Of a stretch of DNA of 64,000 nucleotides, positions 15,916 through 24,370 are shown piece by piece (positions within the stretch are counted from its first letter, which is position 1; each line of letters starts with the position of its first letter). Below the pieces are notes generated by a model. It saw only the letters and a program-made list of their open reading frames with translations, made no database searches and had not been told where the DNA came from. The DNA is from JAEYXS01 sp943367715 (GTDB taxonomy: Bacteria; Verrucomicrobiota; Verrucomicrobiia; Limisphaerales; JAEYXS01). Made by a program: the position numbers and the translations under genes. The stretch is taken from contig CALRJY020000007.1 in the NCBI GenBank assembly GCA_943367715.1, forward strand, positions 62,001-126,000, read 5' to 3'.

Positions 15916-17117
15916 TAAATATTCCCTCCGATTTTACCAATGCGCCAGACTTCACCTAAACGATACTTCTGAAGCCAATAACTAAGCTTATCTTGCTCCA
16001 ATCTTTTAATATCAGTTCCCCCCTTTAAATATTCGGCTACCAAGATAGAATTTGCATGGTCAGTCAACGCTGAAACCAACACATCGGATTGTGTAGTCAC
16101 AACAACCTGAGTTTTGGTTGACGCCTCCACAAGAAGCTCAGCAATAATTGACATCGCATCCGGGTGGAGTCCCAATTCAGGCTCGTCGATGCAAATCAAG
16201 GGAGATGATTCAGCATTTAGAAGAATCGCTAGCAAAGCCAAGTATCGAATTGTGCCATCCGATAATCTTGTAGCTGGAACGGGGGTCTTCAACCCATCTT
16301 CATGCAGGTAAATGGTGACTGAAGACGATTGAACCTTGGTCGAAAGTCTTTTGAAGCGCGGTAAAAAACGTTGCATCAATTCAGTGAATCGAGGCCAACA
16401 ATCTCTGTGTTCCAAATCGTTAAGTATCAAACCCAGATTGACCAGATTCGGCAACAATACACCGCCAGACAAGCTTGCAGATTGTGGCTGACGCAATAAC
16501 GCCCCCCGCCCAAAACTCCACTCTCGAAATACTAAAATGGAACCGAACCGTGACGCAGTTTGCGAGACTTCGGGATAAAGATCAGGGTCTTTCCGCTGCG
16601 AAAAAACTGATTGTTCAGGATTTATCGCTTCTCGCTTTAGCTGTCGTCTAGTCCATTTTTGCGTTTCATTTTCCTTAACAACCTGCCTTACATTCATCAC
16701 TGGAAAACCGTTCTGATATCTGTAGTAAAAAAACACATCTCTTTCCCCGTGTTTGCGAGGGGAGGTTTCTTCCAGAAATTCGTCTACTATTTCAAGTCGG
16801 TTACTAGATTGCGTAAAAGAAATCGCATACTTGAGTTGTGGCGAAACATCAGTCGCCCAAAGTTCAGTCAGAATCTTCGCAGGCTTAGGTGTCGAATCTC
16901 CCTTCCATAACCATTCCCCAACAGAACCCCCAAATCTAATTGGATCAGAAAAATCTGTTGGTGTAGCTCTTAGCAACTCTAACGCTTCCATAAAATTGGA
17001 TTTTCCAGCTCCATTCGGACCAATCAACACATTCAAAGGCCCTAATTCCACTGCTTTACTATCAGGTCCAAATGAAAGGAAGTTGGTAAGTTGTATTTTC
17101 CTAATAAGCTGGCTCAT
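15915..17117 (-). CDS. AAA family ATPase (RecF/OLD-like, AAA_21 type)
   Basis: 400 aa. Walker A GPNGAGKS at 33-40, an ABC-like signature RLSDGTIRYLALLA, and Walker B LICIDEPELGLHPDA followed by a Gln/Thr switch region VVVTTQSD. These are SMC/RecF-like ATPases. The family is widespread in two-gene defence systems in which the ATPase senses phage and controls a TOPRIM-type effector. It is coupled to the DUF4276-like gene. The pair lies between a MOSC gene and an oxidoreductase gene, and its AT-rich sequence differs from both. Confidence 0.86.
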   Translation of the reverse strand: MSQLIRKIQLTNFLSFGPDSKAVELGPLNVLIGPNGAGKSNFMEALELLRATPTDFSDPIRFGGSVGEWLWKGDSTPKPAKILTELWATDVSPQLKYAISFTQSSNRLEIVDEFLEETSPRKHGERDVFFYYRYQNGFPVMNVRQVVKENETQKWTRRQLKREAINPEQSVFSQRKDPDLYPEVSQTASRFGSILVFREWSFGRGALLRQPQSASLSGGVLLPNLVNLGLILNDLEHRDCWPRFTELMQRFLPRFKRLSTKVQSSSVTIYLHEDGLKTPVPATRLSDGTIRYLALLAILLNAESSPLICIDEPELGLHPDAMSIIAELLVEASTKTQVVVTTQSDVLVSALTDHANSILVAEYLKGGTDIKRLEQDKLSYWLQKYRLGEVWRIGKIGGNI

Positions 17118-17140
17118 ATTTTCTATGGAGTGTGTTCAAC

Positions 17141-18307
17141 CTATCTCCGGAACGATTGCGTGAAATCCTCGTTCACGACTTCCACCACCTTCTTCTCGAA
17201 CTTCGAATTCGCGATCAGCTCATTCAGCTTCGCTTCATAGGCGGCGCTGTCCATTGGCAGTTCCACCGTCTGGCCGATGAGCGAGGAGTAGAGCATCACG
17301 TTCGCCAGCTCGATGGAGCCGATGCCTTCTTCGCCCGCACAGTTCAGCGGTGAGCCATCGAGGATGGCGTCCACGAAGTTCGTCATGAAGGCCGCATGCG
17401 GGTTCTCGGTATTGCCGAAGGGAATCGTCACGTTCCACACGTCTGGCTTGGCGAAACCGATCTTGGAAGTCTTGTTCCATTCATCCGCCGCCACTTCGTT
17501 GCGTGTGAAAGTCAGCACATTGTTCTCCAGGACGAGACGGCCTTTCGTGCCGGCAATCTCGAAGCGGTTCGTGCCTGGCAATTCGCCTGTGGAGCTGACG
17601 AATACACCCGTCGCCTTGTTCGGCCATTCCAGAAACACCGTCACGTTGTCCTCCACCTCGATGTTGTGGAAGCGGCCAAGCTGGCAGAATCCCCGCACGC
17701 TCTTCGGCATGCCGAGCAGCCAGTAAAGCGTATCGAGCTGGTGCAGGCATTGATTGATGAGGACACCCCCACCCTCGCCCTTCCACGTCGCGCGCCAGCC
17801 GCCACTGGAGTAGTAGGCATCACTGCGGAACCAGTCCGTGATGATCCAGTTCACACGGATGATCGTGCCGAGTTCACCGTCCTTGATGAGCTTGCTGATC
17901 TTCGCGTAGCGCGGCTCCGAGCGCATCTGGAACATCGCGCCGAATTTCACTTTCGGGTTCGCCTTCGCTGCCGCGATGAGCCGTTCCGCATCCGCCTTAT
18001 GCGCCGAGATGGGCTTCTCCACCATCACGTGCAAGCCGGCGTTGATGGCCGAGATGCCGAGCGTGGTGTGCTGGTAATGCGGCGTGGCGATGAGCACAGC
18101 GTCCACCTTGCCGGACTTGATGAGCTCTTCGCCATCGCCGAAGACCTCCACGCCCTTCGCTTTGTAAGCGTCCAGTTTACCAGGCGAGGTGCTGCACACG
18201 GCGGTGAGTTCCGCCCGCTTCACTTTGCCCGCCAGCAAGTAATCTGCATGATACTTGCCCATGTTTCCCATGCCGATGATGCCAACGCGAACTTTGCTCA
18301 TGGTCAT
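17141..18307 (-). CDS. Gfo/Idh/MocA family oxidoreductase
   Basis: 388 aa; the first ATG at 18307 and one two codons later are both possible. The N-terminal Rossmann fold has VGIIGMGNMGKYHADY and the family motif EKPISAH. The C-terminal domain is the usual beta-sheet substrate domain, with GGVLINQCLHQLDTLYWLLG carrying the Asp/His typical of this family. It would oxidise or reduce a sugar or inositol with NAD(P). No signal peptide is visible. Verrucomicrobia encode many paralogs; substrate cannot be assigned. Confidence 0.9.
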   Translation of the reverse strand: MTMSKVRVGIIGMGNMGKYHADYLLAGKVKRAELTAVCSTSPGKLDAYKAKGVEVFGDGEELIKSGKVDAVLIATPHYQHTTLGISAINAGLHVMVEKPISAHKADAERLIAAAKANPKVKFGAMFQMRSEPRYAKISKLIKDGELGTIIRVNWIITDWFRSDAYYSSGGWRATWKGEGGGVLINQCLHQLDTLYWLLGMPKSVRGFCQLGRFHNIEVEDNVTVFLEWPNKATGVFVSSTGELPGTNRFEIAGTKGRLVLENNVLTFTRNEVAADEWNKTSKIGFAKPDVWNVTIPFGNTENPHAAFMTNFVDAILDGSPLNCAGEEGIGSIELANVMLYSSLIGQTVELPMDSAAYEAKLNELIANSKFEKKVVEVVNEDFTQSFRR

Positions 18308-18508
18308 AAAATCAATGATTCAGTTGAGCGGCCAGTATCGCTTCGGGCAAAAATCAGGAGCAAGTTCATTTTAAGGTGTTTTGGTCAAAGGCTAAGGCCG
18401 TTTCCCTCTACTCCCGCCGGTTCCAAAAGCAGCCCTTGTGCGACCCGCTTGAATAAGCTAAAAACTGCTAGGTACAGGCCTGAAAAGACTTTGGCCTGTC
18501 AAAAACTT

Positions 18509-20848
18509 ATGAAAAGTCACCTGCCCGCACGGTTCATTGCCTCAATCTTGCTGGCCATTGCCCTTGCCCAGCCAGCCTCACAAGCATTGGCCGGCTCCTC
18601 CTTGGACGTCCAGCTTTTTGGTGCCATCAAGCAGCTCAGTTACGTCCAGGATAGTGACAAGGTCGTCCGGCTGGATGATGATGCCGATGAAGGCACCATC
18701 TCGTTCAATCTCTTCCTGGACCTGGCCGATGGCGGGGCCATCACCTCGGCCACCGTGGGCACGCCCGGCAGCACCAACATCGTGCTGCTCAATGAAGATT
18801 CCGAGGAATACCAATTCTCCTACGAGGCCGAACACCTCTTGGACCTGAACCAGCAGCATCCCAACGGCACCTACACCTTCACCATCGTCACCGTCAACAA
18901 CGGCACCATAACCGCCCCGCTCAGCCTGACCGGAGGCACTTTCCCCAGCGTGCCCCGGGTGAGCAATTTCACCGCAGCGCAAAGCATCAATGCGGCGGCC
19001 AATTTCACGCTGACCTGGGACGCCTTCACCGGTGGGACGGCCAGTGACTACATCGAAGTGTCCATCGAAGAAGAAGGCAGCAACGACGAAATCTTCCACT
19101 CCGACCCTCCCGGAGTCGGCCTCAATGGCACCAGCACTTCCGTGCTCATCCCGGCGGGCACACTCACCGCCGGCAAACGCTACCATGCGCAGATCATGTT
19201 CGCCAAAATCGTGCACAATCAGAATTACTCTGGCGCAACCGGGCTCGCCGCCTACACGAAGCGCACCTCGCTGTATATCGCCACCACGGGCACTGTGACC
19301 GATACGCAGGCCCCGAACATGTATACCTCTCGTCCGTTTAATAATGAGAACGGCGTGCCGGTGAAATCCGTGATCCGCTTCGATTTCAGCGAACCGATGA
19401 ACGACACTGTGCCCGGAAACATTTCCATCAACTGGACGGGCACGGGGCTGACACCGGCCAATTTCACTTACACCTGGAGCCATGATGACCGCAGCCTGTT
19501 CGCGGTTTACACCGGAAGCTTGCCGACCAGCACCCAGATTGGCTGGACCTTGAACCCCATCGGCGGCGGCACCACGATGCGGGACAAGGCGGGCAACGCC
19601 TTGCCGCAGAGCAGCGGAAATTTCACCACTTCCAGCAGTCCCGCCACCTCCGATCCGGATGTGCGAGAGATTACCGTGCTAAAAGCCCAGTCCTTCGTGC
19701 AGACGAGCGGCGGCGTCACGGCGCAGGACAATTATGAATTCGAGGTCTTTGGCGATCTGAACATCATGAACGGCGTCTTGAACGGCTCCGTCACCATACC
19801 CACGCCCAGCCTGGATCTCGTCCGCCCGGAGAACGACTTCTATGGCGACACCTTTGACTACGAGGCTGAGCACGCCTCGAAGACCGACTTGGACCGCTTC
19901 TTCCCGAATGGTACTTACACTATCTCCCTGAACACCGCGCACAACGGCACCAAAAACATCTCTCTGAATTTCCCGGCGGACAATTATCCGAATACGCCCA
20001 CGTTGCAAAACTTCAGCACTCTAGCCGCCGTGAATCACACCCAGCCATTGACGCTGACCTGGGATGCTTTCTCCGGAGCCAACAGCAGCGACTCTTTTTT
20101 CATTGAGGTCATCATCACCAACGGCTCCGATGAAGATGTGTATTCGTCTTCCGAGGGCCCCGGCACCCTCAACGGCACCTCCACCCAATTTGTGATTCCG
20201 GCGAACACGCTTTCGCCCGGACGCAAGTATGAGTGCGAACTGGTCTTCGCCCGCATTGTCGCCAGTGACAGCGCCACTTATAGCGGGGCGAAGTTCGCCG
20301 CCGCGTTTGCCAAGGTGACCAAGTTTGAAATCCAGACCACCGGCTCACCTATACGCCCCACGCTCTCTTTGTTCCCGGGCACCAATCCCGCCCAGGTGGA
20401 TGTGATCGGTGACAAGCACGTCGCCTACGTCCTCGAAGCGACGCAGGACTTTCAATCGTGGGTGCCGGTCTTCTTTCCCCAGCGGACTTTCCAAAACACG
20501 AGCGTCACCTTGTTCGATGATGACTCCAGTTTCTTCAGCCGCCGTTTTTACCGTGTGAAGGAAGTGAATGATGACAACTTCCAGCTTCCCATCTCGCTGC
20601 AAGGCACGGTCAGGAATTCCTCGAATTCCAATCCGATCGCCGGAGCGACTGTCTCCACCACACTGTCCGGAGCTACCGCCGTGACCGACGGCAACGGCAA
20701 GTTCTTCCTGCAAACGGACGTCACCAGCTCCAGCTTCAACATGAACTACGGCGTCACCGTCAACAAAACCGGCTTCAACACCTACTCGCAGAACTCGAAC
20801 TGGGGTGACCGCCCTCGGAACTTGAACATTTCCCTGAATCCGCAATGA
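18509..20848 (+). CDS. Large secreted beta-rich protein with duplicated module and SbsA-type Ig domain
   Basis: 779 aa from ATG at 18509, which opens a signal peptide (RFIASILLAIALAQPASQALA). Residues about 30-260 and 400-640 are two copies of one module: both contain FNGTYT-type and LTLTWDAF blocks, a GTST(S/Q)xVIPA(G/N)TL strand and an FA(K/R)IV strand. Between them lies an SbsA-type Ig domain (SRPFNNENGVPVKSVIRFDFSEPM). A module ending RRFYRVKEVND follows, then a carboxypeptidase-regulatory-like domain (LQGTVRNSSNSNPIAGATVS). Probably cell-surface or extracellular. An in-frame extension upstream covers the neighbouring gene in antisense and is discarded. Confidence 0.85.
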   Translation: MKSHLPARFIASILLAIALAQPASQALAGSSLDVQLFGAIKQLSYVQDSDKVVRLDDDADEGTISFNLFLDLADGGAITSATVGTPGSTNIVLLNEDSEEYQFSYEAEHLLDLNQQHPNGTYTFTIVTVNNGTITAPLSLTGGTFPSVPRVSNFTAAQSINAAANFTLTWDAFTGGTASDYIEVSIEEEGSNDEIFHSDPPGVGLNGTSTSVLIPAGTLTAGKRYHAQIMFAKIVHNQNYSGATGLAAYTKRTSLYIATTGTVTDTQAPNMYTSRPFNNENGVPVKSVIRFDFSEPMNDTVPGNISINWTGTGLTPANFTYTWSHDDRSLFAVYTGSLPTSTQIGWTLNPIGGGTTMRDKAGNALPQSSGNFTTSSSPATSDPDVREITVLKAQSFVQTSGGVTAQDNYEFEVFGDLNIMNGVLNGSVTIPTPSLDLVRPENDFYGDTFDYEAEHASKTDLDRFFPNGTYTISLNTAHNGTKNISLNFPADNYPNTPTLQNFSTLAAVNHTQPLTLTWDAFSGANSSDSFFIEVIITNGSDEDVYSSSEGPGTLNGTSTQFVIPANTLSPGRKYECELVFARIVASDSATYSGAKFAAAFAKVTKFEIQTTGSPIRPTLSLFPGTNPAQVDVIGDKHVAYVLEATQDFQSWVPVFFPQRTFQNTSVTLFDDDSSFFSRRFYRVKEVNDDNFQLPISLQGTVRNSSNSNPIAGATVSTTLSGATAVTDGNGKFFLQTDVTSSSFNMNYGVTVNKTGFNTYSQNSNWGDRPRNLNISLNPQ

Positions 20849-20876
20849 TGCCCTCAAAGCCCGATGCTTTGAGCTC

Positions 20877-21524
20877 TTGAGCACTGATACCCATCCACCC
20901 TCCGCCGCTGCCACTGTTTTCAACGGTGCATGGCGGTTCACGGCGACCAGTCTGGCGGCGTTTAGCGTTTGGGCCTTTGGCGGGCAACTGCTCAAACCGC
21001 TGGGACATCTTGGATTGGACCTCGTTTGCGCCGTTGTCTTCGTAGCGCTCGGTGGTTGCCTGCTGTATCCCTTGACCAAGGGCAGACTCTCCCTCAGCCA
21101 GTTTTACACTGCTTTCGGACTGGCCTTCGCCGGATATGTCGTGGTGTGGATCGTGGCGTGGTATGGGATCAAGGGCCGGACGGGTGAGTATACCTATACC
21201 ATTTTCGGGCCGATCGTTCTCATCGCCCTCTTGTTGCGCCAGACGAAGACGCATCCCGCAAGCATTCCATTGCTGCTCGGTGCGGTGCTTTTACACACAC
21301 TCGGCTACTTTGCGGGAGGCAGCCTCTTCTCCTGGGCGAAAGGTGCAGCGAGTAACGAACTCTTCTCTTCATGGTCACGGACAGAACGAGTCAAACTTGG
21401 GGCCATGCTGTGGGGCTTTGCGTTCGGCCTCGGTTTAGGTAGCGCATTGGGCCTCGTGTTGCATCAGATCGCCACGCAACCGCCGCGCGAGAAACTCCCA
21501 CCAGCAAGTCCTCTAACTACTTAA
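20877..21524 (+). CDS. Multi-span membrane protein of unknown function
   Basis: 215 aa from a TTG at 20877; no ATG occurs near the start, so the exact start is uncertain. Six or so hydrophobic segments are visible (LVCAVVFVALGGCLLYPL, FYTAFGLAFAGYVVVWIVAW, PIVLIALLLRQ, IPLLLGAVLLHTLGYF, AMLWGFAFGLGLGSALGLVL). No family is recognised. It lies 28 nt after the large secreted protein and 3 nt before the amidohydrolase gene, so it may belong to that transcript. Confidence 0.7.
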   Translation: MSTDTHPPSAAATVFNGAWRFTATSLAAFSVWAFGGQLLKPLGHLGLDLVCAVVFVALGGCLLYPLTKGRLSLSQFYTAFGLAFAGYVVVWIVAWYGIKGRTGEYTYTIFGPIVLIALLLRQTKTHPASIPLLLGAVLLHTLGYFAGGSLFSWAKGAASNELFSSWSRTERVKLGAMLWGFAFGLGLGSALGLVLHQIATQPPREKLPPASPLTT

Positions 21525-21527
21525 ACC

Positions 21528-23243
21528 ATGTTCAGACTGCTTGCCCTCGCTGTTCTGTTGTTGCACCTCAACGCCTTCGCCCAGAGTGATGTTCCCGACA
21601 TAATCTTCCACGGCGGCAAGGTCGTGACCGTGGATGAGAAATTCACCATCACCGAAGCCATCGCCGTGAAGCAGGGCAAGATTCTCGCCGTCGGTGACAA
21701 CGACGACGTCCTTCCCCTCGGCAAGCCCGGCACCAAGCTCATCGATCTCCACGGCCAGATGCTCCTGCCCGGCCTCATCGATTCCCACGTGCATCCCGCC
21801 GCCGCGATGACCGAGTTCGATCACCCCATCCCCGACATGGAGACCATCCAGAACGTGCTCGATTACTTCGCCGCTCGCGCGAAGGTCGTCCCCGCCGGCG
21901 AATGGCTCGAGCTCCAGCAAGTCTTCATCACGCGCCTCAAGGAACAGCGTTATCCCACTCGCGAGGAACTCGACCGCGTCGCACCCCAGCACCCCGTCTA
22001 CTTTCGCACCGGACCTGATGCGATGCTCAACACCCTTGCCCTCAAGCTCAGCGGCATCGATCACGATTTCACCGTGAAAGACGGCGGCCCCGGTTATCTC
22101 GAGAAGGATGCGAAGGGCGAGCCCACCGGCCTCCTGCGCGGCATCACGCGTTATGCCAAGGTGAAGTCCTCCGGCAAATCTCCCACCGAAGCTGATACCT
22201 ATTCGCGCACCCTCGAACTCTTCCGCGGCTACAACGAGATCGGCATCACCGCCGTCGGCGATCGCGGCGCGAACCAAGCTTCCCTCGAGCGTTACCAGCA
22301 GATGCGTGATAAGGGCGACCTCACCGTCCGCCTCGCCCTCTCGCACACGTTCCCGACTATCGGTTCCATGGACAAGATACTCGCGGCCATCGACCAGATC
22401 GGCGAGCATCCCTTGCGCACGGACAATCCGTGGGTTCACCTCATCGGCACCAAGATCTGGCTCGATGGCGGCATGCTCACCGGCAGCGCCTACATGCTTC
22501 AACCTTGGGGCAAGAGCGAGATGTATGGCATCACCGATGCCGCGTATAAAGGTGTCCTCAACGTCCCACGCGATCAACTCCTCAAGATGGTCCAGCGCGT
22601 CGCGAAACACGGCCTGCAATTCACCGCCCACTCCGTCGGCGATGGCGCTGTCGAAACCCTCATGAGCGTTTACGAGGAAGTGAACCAGGAGAAGCCCATC
22701 AAAGACCTCCGCCTCTGTGTCACCCACTCGAACTTCATGACCCACGATGCCATCGCGAAGGCCGCGAAACTCGGCGTCGTCGTGGATATCCAGCCCGCGT
22801 GGCTTTACCTCGATACCCGCACCCTCGTGAAACAATTCGGCTACGATCGCCTCCGTTACTTCCAGCCCCTCAGCAGCCTCTTCGCCTCCGGTGTCATCGC
22901 GGGTGGCGGGTCAGATCACATGCAGAAGATCGGCTCCCTCCGCTCCATCAATCCCTACAACCCCTTCCTCGGCATGTGGACCACCATCACCCGCTCAGCG
23001 AAGTGGTATGACGGCCAGCTCCATCCCGAGGAAGCCCTCACCCGCCAGCAAGCCATCCAATTCTACACGCGGAACAACGCCTACCTGCTCTTCTGGGAAA
23101 AAGAGATCGGCTCTCTCGAACCCGGCAAACGCGCCGACTTCATCATCGTCGACCGCGACCTCCTCACGTGCCCCATCAACGATTTAAAGGACACCCAAGT
23201 CCTCCAGACCTGGGTAGAAGGCAAACAGGTGTACAAGAAGTAG
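21528..23243 (+). CDS. Secreted amidohydrolase (YtcJ-like)
   Basis: 571 aa with a signal peptide (LLALAVLLLHLNAFAQ). The metal-binding motif DSHVHP near residue 85, ITAVGDRG, HSVGDGAVETL, CVTHSNF and the late GGGSDH with Asp are those of the YtcJ-type amidohydrolase family. The terminal block PGKRADFIIVD is standard. Such enzymes hydrolyse amide bonds of small external molecules; substrate unknown. It starts 3 nt after the upstream membrane-protein gene. Confidence 0.88.
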   Translation: MFRLLALAVLLLHLNAFAQSDVPDIIFHGGKVVTVDEKFTITEAIAVKQGKILAVGDNDDVLPLGKPGTKLIDLHGQMLLPGLIDSHVHPAAAMTEFDHPIPDMETIQNVLDYFAARAKVVPAGEWLELQQVFITRLKEQRYPTREELDRVAPQHPVYFRTGPDAMLNTLALKLSGIDHDFTVKDGGPGYLEKDAKGEPTGLLRGITRYAKVKSSGKSPTEADTYSRTLELFRGYNEIGITAVGDRGANQASLERYQQMRDKGDLTVRLALSHTFPTIGSMDKILAAIDQIGEHPLRTDNPWVHLIGTKIWLDGGMLTGSAYMLQPWGKSEMYGITDAAYKGVLNVPRDQLLKMVQRVAKHGLQFTAHSVGDGAVETLMSVYEEVNQEKPIKDLRLCVTHSNFMTHDAIAKAAKLGVVVDIQPAWLYLDTRTLVKQFGYDRLRYFQPLSSLFASGVIAGGGSDHMQKIGSLRSINPYNPFLGMWTTITRSAKWYDGQLHPEEALTRQQAIQFYTRNNAYLLFWEKEIGSLEPGKRADFIIVDRDLLTCPINDLKDTQVLQTWVEGKQVYKK

Positions 23244-24370
23244 AACAATCGTAATCGTTCTCGTTGTCGTCCTCGTCCTCGAACCGTATCCCTCGAAGAT
23301 TAGTCCTATCGGACCCATAAGCCCTATTCCTCGTTCGTGTATTCCGCGTATTTCGCGGTTTATTAACCGTTCCCCGAAGTCGCCTTCCCGTCTCGTCCGC
23401 TCAATGTGTCACTCCGCGATTGCCTCCTGTTCTGCGGCACTCTAGCAACCAGTCCACACCTCCCGAATCCGACTCCCGCCAGCCACCCCGACGCCCTGTT
23501 CAATTGATCTAGCTATAAGCGGCGGGCTCGCGACGATAGTCGGAGTTCAACCACATGCCACATTCAACTCAGGCGGAGACGCTCTGAAAAGAGGGCTTGG
23601 GGTGGCTGCGCAGGATAAATCGGACGGGGCTAGACGTGGCGAAGGAGCATATCAATCACAAGATCTGTGACTGAGCCACAACGACGCCCTGTCCGATTTA
23701 CACCAGCAGACGCCTCAAGACATCTTTTCAGATCGTCTCGAAACTATGTCAAAGAACAATGAAACCATCCGACCCCTGTGAAGGTATCCCGCCCAACCCT
23801 CCTCGTTAGAGAAGTCGATTCGACGCCGAATTCCAAACTTTGAACTTTAAACTTCAAACTTTGAACTTCGTCTGACGCTAGTCATGACCCGGCTGGTTCC
23901 GCAGCGGCTCATGGATTCCCCGATCGCACATACAATCCTACGCCAACCGACGTCCAGTTCGCCCTCCAGCTTACGGGCCCTGATCCAAACACCCGACACT
24001 CTCACATATCCATTATGGCTCCATAAGGACCGTCATCTCCCCGCCAACGCAGGACATAACAATGCAATACATCACATCGATATGTTTGATGACTTGGGAT
24101 TTCCAGTGGCTGTCTAGCGCTCCGAAAGAGCACACCCACCGTTCACCCGTCCTTTACCAGCAGCGAGCTGCCAGCAATCAAAAGATTACCTGAAACACCG
24201 TCAATTTCCAAATGAAAAATCACCACAAAACCGCTCCCAAACACAACGGATTGCGCCAGAAGAAATTACAAACGAAGATTTTTCTGCCATGGGAGGAAAA
24301 ATCAGCGACCTGTGACGCCCTTACATTCTGATTGATTTACCCGCTCCAAACCCCGTTAATCACTCAGCAC
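23244..24370. other. Intergenic region with structured repeat
   Basis: 1.1 kb without a convincing gene. It contains a 160-nt palindromic element (23578-23737), a low-complexity run of related CAAACTTTGAACTT units at about 23831-23868, and an unsupported 77-codon frame at 23884-24117. Composition varies strongly along it. The upstream part (CGTTCTCGTTGTCGTCCTCG) is simple-sequence-like. Confidence 0.7.
23578..23737. repeat. 160-nt near-perfect palindrome, candidate structured RNA or mobile hairpin element
   Basis: The outer arms GACGCTCTGAAAAGA and TCTTTTCAGATCGTC pair with one mismatch. Inward, GGCTTGGGG pairs with CCTCAAGAC, and TAAATCGGAC pairs with GTCCGATTTA without mismatch. Further in, GTGGC pairs with GCCAC, and a terminal TCACA/TGTGA hairpin closes it. 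Several differences between arms are G-U-compatible, which favours an RNA fold. No open frame crosses it. A palindromic repeat or MITE-like element is equally possible. Confidence 0.65.

Noticed and set aside
17396..18508. Upstream part of a 1150-codon plus frame
   Set aside because: Antisense to the Gfo/Idh/MocA gene; the secreted protein has a signal peptide starting at 18509.
21513..22835. 440-codon minus frame
   Set aside because: Antisense to the amidohydrolase gene; composition is that of a shadow.
23831..23868. Short CAAACTTTGAACTT repeat run considered as a CRISPR-like array
   Set aside because: Units are short, continuous and without unique spacers; simple intergenic repetition, and no cas genes are present.
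23884..24117. 77-codon plus frame
   Set aside because: No ribosome site, unusual composition and no recognisable pattern; treated as non-coding.
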